DNA from: Rubrivivax benzoatilyticus JA2 = ATCC BAA-35
GTDB lineage: Bacteria > Pseudomonadota > Gammaproteobacteria > Burkholderiales > Burkholderiaceae_C
Length of the DNA: 64,000 nt
Assembly: GCF_000190375.1 (NCBI RefSeq)
Contig: NZ_AEWG01000155.1
Coordinates: 1-64,000, forward strand
Reading direction: 5' to 3'
Program-made: the position numbers and the translations under genes
Notes under the pieces: generated by a model
What the model was told of the DNA's origin: nothing
What the model saw: only the letters and a program-made list of their open reading frames with translations
Databases searched by the model: none
In this document: piece after piece, positions 58,519 through 64,000 of the stretch
How the letters are laid out: each line of letters begins with the position of its first letter
Position numbering within the stretch: the stretch's first letter is position 1

Positions 58519-61191
58519 CTAGCGTTTCCAGGAGGCCGCCCGCGAGGCGGCCTCCGCGTTTGCAGCCCCCAGCGCCGACAGCAGGAAGTCCAGCCCGCTG
58601 CGGTCGCCGGTCAGGTCCACCGGGGTCAAGGTCGCGCCCAGCACCGGGTAGGCGCCGCAAGCCTCGCCGCTGGTGCAGAGGCTGCCGTCGTTGTCGTAGT
58701 CGCTGCCGGCGACGATCGCCACCGAAGACGAGCGCACGCCGTCGACGCGGTAGCGGTAGACGCCGCCGCTGGCGCGCACCAGGCCTCGCCGCACCACCTC
58801 CCGGGTCGCGGTGTCGTATACCAGCACGTAGATCGGGCCGATGTCGACGCCTGTCGTGGCGGCCAGCTTCTGCACGGCCAGCGTGACGCTCAGCGTGCGG
58901 CGGCTGGTCTGCACCGTGACCGTCGGCGTGTAGACGCCTGCGGCCAGGGCGTTGCGGTCCACCGTGACGCGGTAGCGGCCCAGGCCGGCCGCGTCCACCG
59001 CGACGGCGGCGACCGTCACCGCGACGCTGTCGGCCGCGACGCCGGTGACGGTCTCGTCGGTGGCGGCCGTGGCACGCACGACGAAGTCCAGGCCTGTGGT
59101 GGTGGTGCCGAAGTCCAGCGCCGACGGCTGCGTCTCCAGGACGCCCTGCGCCCCGGGCACGGCACCGCCGTTCTTCAGCGCCAGCGCTGCCCGCACCGCC
59201 TTGGCCGCGTTGACGATGCCCCAGCCGTAGGCGGTGTCGCGGCCGGCCGCCCCCTGATCGTCGCTCAGCTGCCCGGACTGCAGCAGCGCGTCCACCTCGT
59301 CGACCGTCAGCGCCGGGTGGACCCAGCGCATCAGCGCCAGCACGCCGGCGACGTGCGGCGTCGCCATCGAGGTGCCCTGGAAGGCGCCGTAGGTCGGCAC
59401 GCGCACGCCGCCGGCATCGAAGCCGGCCAGCGTGCTGTAGACGCCGTCGGGCAGGCCGCTGCCGGTGGTCGCGACGCGCATGTCGCCGCCGGGCGCGGCC
59501 AGCGCCACCTCGGCCCCGCCGTTGGCGTAGTAGGCCAGGCCGCGCTGCGCGTCGGTGGCCGTGACCGCGAGCACGCCGGCGCAGTTGGCGGGGTAGTTCA
59601 CCGCCGCCACCCGCCCGGCGTCGCGCGCCGAGTCGTTGCCGGCCGCCGCGACGACCAGCGTGCCCTGGGCCCGCACCTGGCCGAGCAGCGCGACGGTGGC
59701 GGCGTCGCAGGCAATGCCGGCGCCGCCCAGGCTGAGATTGGCGACGTCGGCGCGCCGCTCGGGCAACCGGCCCGAGTCGTTGGCCAGCCGCGCCGCGTAG
59801 CGCAGGCCCTGCAGGACGTCGTAGAACGTGCCCTCGCCACCCCGGCCGAGCACACGCAGCGGCATCACCAGCGCCATCGGCGCAACCCCGGCGACACCGT
59901 CGCCGTTGAAGCTGGCCGCGGCCACGGTGCCGGCAACGTGGGTGCCGTGGAACGACGGCTGCGACGCGGCGCTGCGCAGGTCGTCCGGGTCGGCATCGAG
60001 GCCGCCGCCGTCACCCGCCGAGGCCGGGTCCTGGATGAAGTCGTAGCCGGTGGTGATCTGGCCGGCGAAGTCGGGATGCTCGGCGACGATGCCGGTGTCC
60101 AGCACCGCGACGATCGGCCGCTGCGTCGGCTGCGGCTCGATGGCGACCAGCGTGTCCATCGCCGACGGCAGCGCGATCTGCTCGTAGTGCCAGCGCTGCA
60201 GCGAATAGCGCGGGTCGTCCGGCGGGAAACGGCCGACCAGCGCCGTGGCGCGCAGCGGGCGGTTGACGGTGACGTGATCGAAGGCCCCGCTCGCCGCCAG
60301 GCGCTTGGCGTACTGCAGCGTCTCGACCTGCAGCCGCGAGTCGGTGGACAGGCGGTCCATCCAGGCCGGGCGGCGCGCCTCACGCCAGGCCGCCTCGTCG
60401 GCGCCGGCCAGCGCGAGCAGGCCGCGGCGGCGGGTCTTCTCGTCGGCGGCCAGGGCCATCAGGCCGACCCGCCCGGGCGCCACGCCGCCTTCCAGCAGCG
60501 CCAGCCCGTGGGTCCGGGACAGCGCACCGGCGGCGTGCACGCGCGCGCTGCCGGCGTCCAGGCCGACGACGAGCTGCCCCGGCACGAGCGGCCCGGCACC
60601 GCCGGTGACCGTCGAGTTGAAGCACGCGCCGGAAGCCCCCGCCGCCGCGATGCGCAGGTTGTAGAGCGAACCGCCGGCGTAGGCGTCGACGAGCGCGACG
60701 TACTCGCCGGCCGCGCTGATGCGCACGCACTCGGACAGCGACACGCCGTTGGACACGCCGACCAGCAGGTACGAGTCGCCGTTGCGGCGGAAGACGTACA
60801 GGTCGAGGTCGTTGGTGGCGGAGTCGGCGGTGAAGTCCAGCTGCAGCGTCTGCCCGGCGGCCAGCGTCACGCGGAAGAAGTCGCCCGGATCGCCGCCGGC
60901 GCGGCTGGCGCCGGCGGGCCCGGCGCCGGCCAGGTTGACGGTGCCCATCACCTGGCTGGTGGCGGCGATCGGCTGCGCGCTGTCGGCGTCGTCGTTGGCA
61001 ACGCGGCGCTGGTTCGGGTCGTTGGTGTCGCCGTCGACGACGAGGTTGGACGACACCGACAGCGTGCCCTCCACCGCGTTCCCGCCGCCGCCGCCGCCAC
61101 CACCGCCGCAGGCGGACAGGACCGCCAGCACGACAGCCGCCAGGGCGGCAGACAGCGGGTGCAGCGCACGGTGGCGACCCAGTTGGCTCAT
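58519..61191 (-). CDS. S8 (subtilisin-like) serine protease, predicted lipoprotein
   Basis: An 890-residue protein. Signal peptide ALAAVVLAVLSAC with lipobox Cys28, followed by nine Gly. Then a pre-peptidase C-terminal-like beta domain (about 70-200, GDPGDFFRVTLAAGQTLQLDF), and the S8 catalytic domain with Asp in IVAVLDTGIVAEHPDF, His in SFHGTHVAGTVAA, Asn in VVAAAGNDSA and Ser in FQGTSMATPHVAG (about residue 640). The last 250 residues are Ig-like beta repeats. It is probably anchored to the outer membrane and acts on extracellular proteins. AGGAGT lies 5 nt before the ATG at 61191; the frame upstream is not signal-like. Confidence 0.92.
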   Translation of the reverse strand: MSQLGRHRALHPLSAALAAVVLAVLSACGGGGGGGGGNAVEGTLSVSSNLVVDGDTNDPNQRRVANDDADSAQPIAATSQVMGTVNLAGAGPAGASRAGGDPGDFFRVTLAAGQTLQLDFTADSATNDLDLYVFRRNGDSYLLVGVSNGVSLSECVRISAAGEYVALVDAYAGGSLYNLRIAAAGASGACFNSTVTGGAGPLVPGQLVVGLDAGSARVHAAGALSRTHGLALLEGGVAPGRVGLMALAADEKTRRRGLLALAGADEAAWREARRPAWMDRLSTDSRLQVETLQYAKRLAASGAFDHVTVNRPLRATALVGRFPPDDPRYSLQRWHYEQIALPSAMDTLVAIEPQPTQRPIVAVLDTGIVAEHPDFAGQITTGYDFIQDPASAGDGGGLDADPDDLRSAASQPSFHGTHVAGTVAAASFNGDGVAGVAPMALVMPLRVLGRGGEGTFYDVLQGLRYAARLANDSGRLPERRADVANLSLGGAGIACDAATVALLGQVRAQGTLVVAAAGNDSARDAGRVAAVNYPANCAGVLAVTATDAQRGLAYYANGGAEVALAAPGGDMRVATTGSGLPDGVYSTLAGFDAGGVRVPTYGAFQGTSMATPHVAGVLALMRWVHPALTVDEVDALLQSGQLSDDQGAAGRDTAYGWGIVNAAKAVRAALALKNGGAVPGAQGVLETQPSALDFGTTTTGLDFVVRATAATDETVTGVAADSVAVTVAAVAVDAAGLGRYRVTVDRNALAAGVYTPTVTVQTSRRTLSVTLAVQKLAATTGVDIGPIYVLVYDTATREVVRRGLVRASGGVYRYRVDGVRSSSVAIVAGSDYDNDGSLCTSGEACGAYPVLGATLTPVDLTGDRSGLDFLLSALGAANAEAASRAASWKR

Positions 61192-61264
61192 CGTGGACTC
61201 CTGCGACGCCCGGAAGACGTCTTCGTGGACGGGCCACCCGGCGCGGCGGGCGGCCGCACGGCGC

Positions 61265-61864
61265 TCAGATGTCGGGATGCTGCCAGTGCACGCCGTCCTC
61301 GGTGAGGACGACGTCCAGCGGCACGTCGTGCGGCTCGGCCTCGAGCCAGGGCACGAAGCCGTGGGCATAGGCGACGCCGACGGTCAGCGGCCGCGGCTGC
61401 AGCGTCGCCAGCGTGCGGTCGTAGAAACCGCCGCCGTAGCCCAGGCGCACGCCACCCGGGCCGAAACCGACGCAGGGCACGAGCAGCAGGCCGGGCTCGA
61501 ACTGCTCGGTGTCCTTGGGCTTGGGGATGCCGTAGGCGTCCTCTTCCATCGGGCAGCCCGGATACCAGACATGGAAACGCAGCTGCTTGGTCTCGCGGTC
61601 CATCACCGGCAGGCCGATGCGGCGGTCGGGCTCGGCCTCGCTCCAGCAGTACAGCGCCGGCAGCGCGTCGAACTCGCCCTTGATCGGCCAGTAGGCGCCG
61701 ATGGTGTTCTCGACGCGGCCGATGAGCCACACGCGCAGCACCTCCTGCAGATGCACCGAGCGCTGGTGGCGGTCGACCAGCGACTGCCGTTCGGCCTGGA
61801 GCTGGCGCCTCAGCGTCTTCTTGTCGCGGGAGGGCTGCAGCGGCAGCGGGAACGGCAGGTTCAT
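61265..61864 (-). CDS. 5-formyltetrahydrofolate cyclo-ligase
   Basis: A 199-residue member of the 5-FTHF cyclo-ligase (YgfA/MTHFS) family, which turns 5-formyl-THF into 5,10-methenyl-THF with ATP. Typical stretches: SRDKKTLRRQLQAERQSL, IGAYWPIKGEFD, and the substrate/ATP motif PGGVRLGYGGGFYDRTLA. ATG at 61864 begins the normal protein; the frame upstream to 62089 has no similarity. Confidence 0.93.
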   Translation of the reverse strand: MNLPFPLPLQPSRDKKTLRRQLQAERQSLVDRHQRSVHLQEVLRVWLIGRVENTIGAYWPIKGEFDALPALYCWSEAEPDRRIGLPVMDRETKQLRFHVWYPGCPMEEDAYGIPKPKDTEQFEPGLLLVPCVGFGPGGVRLGYGGGFYDRTLATLQPRPLTVGVAYAHGFVPWLEAEPHDVPLDVVLTEDGVHWQHPDI

Positions 61865-61962
61865 GACCTCCGATTGTGAGGCCTGGCGCCCGGCCAGCCT
61901 AGACGGGCGCGAGGCGTCCGGAGCCGTTCTCCGAGCGCTGAGGCGCGGCTTTCGGCGCCGAA

Positions 61963-62304
61963 TCAGGCGGCGTGCGCCGCGCCCCAGGGCGCGTGCCAGC
62001 GACCCGGACGCGCCAGACGGCGCGCCGGCGTCTTGCACGGTGCCTCGAGCAGTTCGACCTGCGCCGAGGGCCAGCCTTCGATGACCCACTCGCTGCCGGA
62101 GGGCAGTTCATGGCGCTGGCCGGCGTCCAGCCAGATGTCAGCCTCGTAGGGGCCGGCGCCGCTGCGCGTCAACCAGACGCGGCCTTCGGAGACCACCAGC
62201 CAGCGCGGCTGGTTCGCCGCCGGCACGCGCATCGCCATGGCCGGGCCGACGGCCCACTCCCACGGTGCGTTTTGATGCGGATTGCTCATGGCGGCTTGCG
62301 ACAT
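61963..62304 (-). CDS. DUF2917 domain protein
   Basis: A 113-residue protein with the DUF2917 pattern: PRWLVVSEGRVWLTRSGAGPYEADIWLDAGQRHELPSGSEWVIEGWPSAQVELLE. The family is small, beta-rich (cupin-like) and of unknown role; it is often divergent from a LysR gene, as here. ATG at 62304 or 62289 are both possible starts. Confidence 0.85.
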   Translation of the reverse strand: MSQAAMSNPHQNAPWEWAVGPAMAMRVPAANQPRWLVVSEGRVWLTRSGAGPYEADIWLDAGQRHELPSGSEWVIEGWPSAQVELLEAPCKTPARRLARPGRWHAPWGAAHAA

Positions 62305-62336
62305 CGCGGGCTCCAGGCTTTGACTTCCTGGCCTCT

Positions 62337-62395
62337 ATTTTCGGCAGCCCTAGGCCCGGGGTCCAATCGAAAATCTGCGCCGCATTGATAATCAA
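62337..62395. promoter_or_regulatory. Operator region between DUF2917 and LysR genes
   Basis: Inverted repeat ATTTTCG (62337-62343) and CGAAAAT (62368-62374), and a perfect palindrome TTGATAATCAA (62385-62395) 5 bp before the LysR ATG. Both are AT-rich islands in GC-rich DNA and probably bind the LysR product. Confidence 0.5.
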
Positions 62396-62400
62396 AGCGC

Positions 62401-63330
62401 ATGAATCGCCCACGCCAACGCCCACTGTCGATCGGCCCGCTGCGCGCCTTCGAGGCGGTCGCCCGCCGGCTCGGTTTTCGCGCCGCGGCCGACGAACTGC
62501 ACCTGTCACAGCCGGCGATCAGCCGTCAGATCCGCTCGCTGGAGGACGAGATCGGCGTGCCGCTGCTGCTGCGCGGCACGCGCCACGTCGAGCTGACCAG
62601 CGCCGGCGAGGCCTTGCTGCGCACCGTCGCGCCGCTGCTCGACCGCCTGGACGCCACCGTGCACCAGATCCGCGTCGCCCAGGGCCGGCGCCAGGTGAAC
62701 CTGACGACCTGGCCGTCGTTCGCGTCGATGTGGCTGCTGCCGCGGCTGCAGCAGTTCCAGCGCGAGCACCCGGGCATCGACATCCGGGTCTCGGCCACCG
62801 ACGCCATCGTCGAGCTCGACGACCCGGAGCTCGACCTCGCGCTGCGTTACTGCCACCCCGATGACGCGCCGCCGGGCTCGACGCCGATGTTCGGCGAGGT
62901 GCTGACGCCGGTGGCCAGCCCCGCGCTCGGCCCGCTCGCGCGCCCGGAGGACCTGGCGCCGATGACGCTGCTCGAGGAGGACTCGCAGCTGCCCAGCGTC
63001 GAGTACCTGAGCTGGCGCCACTGGCTCGCCGCCAAGGGCGTGCCCGACCTCGAGCCGCGCGGCTGGCTCTACCTGAACTACACCTACCAGCAGATCCAGG
63101 CCGCCACCGCCGGCCAGGGCGTGGCGCTGGCCCGGCTGGCGCTGGTGCGCGAGTCGCTGGAGCGCGGCGAGCTCGTCGAGCCCTTCGGTCCGGCCGGGCG
63201 GCTGCGCTCGCCGTTCGCCTACTGGCTGGTGCGCTGGCCGGCGCGGCGCGAGCGGCCCGAACTCGCCGCCTTCGAGGACTGGGTGCTCGAGCAGGCGCTC
63301 GCCACGCGGGCCGCGCTGGAGTCGGCCTGA
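62401..63330 (+). CDS. LysR-family regulator (GcvA type)
   Basis: A 309-residue LTTR. HTH: IGPLRAFEAVARRLGFRAAADELHLSQPAISRQIRSLEDEIGVPLLLRGTRHVELTSAGE. The effector domain has the GcvA-like TTWPSFASMWLLPRLQQFQREHPGIDIRV and DLALRYCHPDDAP. It is divergent from the DUF2917 gene with 96 bp between starts and probably controls that gene. The target pathway is unknown. Confidence 0.92.
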   Translation: MNRPRQRPLSIGPLRAFEAVARRLGFRAAADELHLSQPAISRQIRSLEDEIGVPLLLRGTRHVELTSAGEALLRTVAPLLDRLDATVHQIRVAQGRRQVNLTTWPSFASMWLLPRLQQFQREHPGIDIRVSATDAIVELDDPELDLALRYCHPDDAPPGSTPMFGEVLTPVASPALGPLARPEDLAPMTLLEEDSQLPSVEYLSWRHWLAAKGVPDLEPRGWLYLNYTYQQIQAATAGQGVALARLALVRESLERGELVEPFGPAGRLRSPFAYWLVRWPARRERPELAAFEDWVLEQALATRAALESA

Positions 63331-63378
63331 TCGCGCCGCGGGCCGACGGTTACTCACGATCCGCTAGATTCCGAGCCA

Positions 63379-64000
63379 TGACCGCCCTGCATCGCATCAT
63401 CCGCCGGGCCCCCGCGCGCACTGCCGCCGTCGCCGCGCTCGCGCTGGCTTTCGTGCTGCCGGCTGCCCGCGCGCAGACCGGCGACGACCTGATCCTCGAC
63501 GCCCGCGCCGCGGCGCAGAAGGGCGACCGCGCCCGGCTGTCGGCGCTGCGCACCGCAGCGCTGTTCGCGTCGCACCCGCTGGCGCCCTGGGTCGACTACT
63601 GGGACCTGTCGGGCCGGCTGCGCGAAGCCGACGCCACCGAGGTCGAGGCCTTCTACCGCCGCTGGAGCGGCCAGTACGTCGAGGACCGGCTGCGCAACGA
63701 CTGGCTGCTCGAACTCGGCAAGCGCCGCGACTGGGCGAACTTCGCCCGCGACGTGCCGCGCTTTCGCATGAACGACGACCGCGAGGTCACCTGCTACACG
63801 CGGCTGATCGAGCACCAGTCCGGGCGCGACGTGCGCCAGGCCGCGCTGGAAGCCTGGTACGCCCAGCGCGAGGCCGACGACGGCTGCACGCTGCTGGCGC
63901 AATCGATGTTCGCCGCCGGCCGCTTCAACGTCGACGACGTCTGGCAGCAGGCCCGCCTGGCCTTCGAGCTCGAGCGCCAGAACTCGGCACGCGGGCAGCG
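63379..64000 (+). CDS. Lytic murein transglycosylase, N-terminal part
   Basis: The first 207 codons of a periplasmic Slt70-like protein, cut by the right edge. Signal peptide VAALALAFVLPAARAQ, then a superhelical repeat region (ALFASHPLAPWVDYWDLSGRL, FYRRWSGQYVEDRLRNDWLLELGKRRDW, DVPRFRMNDDREVTCYTRLIE) typical of the U-domain. The catalytic SLT domain would lie beyond the window. TAGATT 10 bp before the ATG may be a -10 element. Confidence 0.85.

Noticed and set aside
57772-61305. 1177-codon plus-strand frame opposite ompW and the S8 protease
   Set aside because: Shadow: it covers the signal peptide and the catalytic motifs of two clear genes on other frames and has no recognisable motif.

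Overview
The window is about 70% G+C and codes almost edge to edge. It looks like a chromosome segment of a Burkholderiales betaproteobacterium, probably from the Rubrivivax/Leptothrix/Roseateles group. The evidence is the gene orders metK | lpxL-type pair - dapF - DUF484 - xerC and SAH riboswitch - ahcY - metF, a Burkholderiales-type trimeric porin, and an OmpW. The species assignment is inference. No tRNA, rRNA or CRISPR array was recognised.

Layout. (1) 1-7350: a minus-strand catabolic set (DapA-family aldolase/lyase, porin, MFS transporter) divergent from its likely LysR regulator, the 5' part of pflB, and a tryptophanase gene with a hairpin-rich leader. (2) 7406-11148: a CHASE/PAS hybrid histidine kinase and a convergent DUF2188 gene. 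(3) 11168-40269: a long accessory region. It holds an XRE-ImmA plus PIN cassette with a clear inverted-repeat operator, a decayed REP-associated transposase relative, a lasso peptide gene cluster, an IS256-like transposase remnant, and a roughly 15-kb DUF499/DUF1156 anti-phage type operon ending in a PLD-SNF2 helicase. (4) 40337-64000: core genome. It holds glmS, an Lrp regulator, a TerB/DUF697 gene, rlmI, xerC, DUF484, dapF, two lipid A acyltransferases, metK, purT, an HAD phosphatase, ppk2, ahcY, metF, ompW, a subtilisin-like lipoprotein, 5-formyl-THF cyclo-ligase, DUF2917/LysR, and the start of a lytic transglycosylase gene.

The lasso cluster (14237-24006) is complete: a 39-residue precursor, a fused B1/B2 leader-binding protease, a cyclase, an S9-family isopeptidase, and a TonB-dependent receptor/FecR/ECF-sigma signalling set. 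The predicted core (GILLPGSEDNVTMPGRQIA) is not one I recognise. The expected cycle is: make and thread the peptide, export it by an unidentified route, take it back through the TonB receptor, open the ring with the isopeptidase, and signal through FecR-sigma.

The defence operon (25441-40269) joins an RHH regulator, a DUF499 ATPase, DUF3780, an AlbA_2/HATPase protein, a DUF1156 adenine methyltransferase and a PLD-helicase. A less G+C-rich three-gene module (small HEPN-like protein, KGGVGR ATPase, P-loop protein) is nested between the methyltransferase and the helicase. The island ends exactly at the 3' end of glmS, the classic Tn7 attachment locus, although no Tn7 genes are present. Six near-identical 28-bp palindromes sit in intergenic spaces between 43.9 and 51.2 kb. 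The methyl-cycle genes metK, ahcY and metF lie close together, and ahcY carries a textbook SAH riboswitch.
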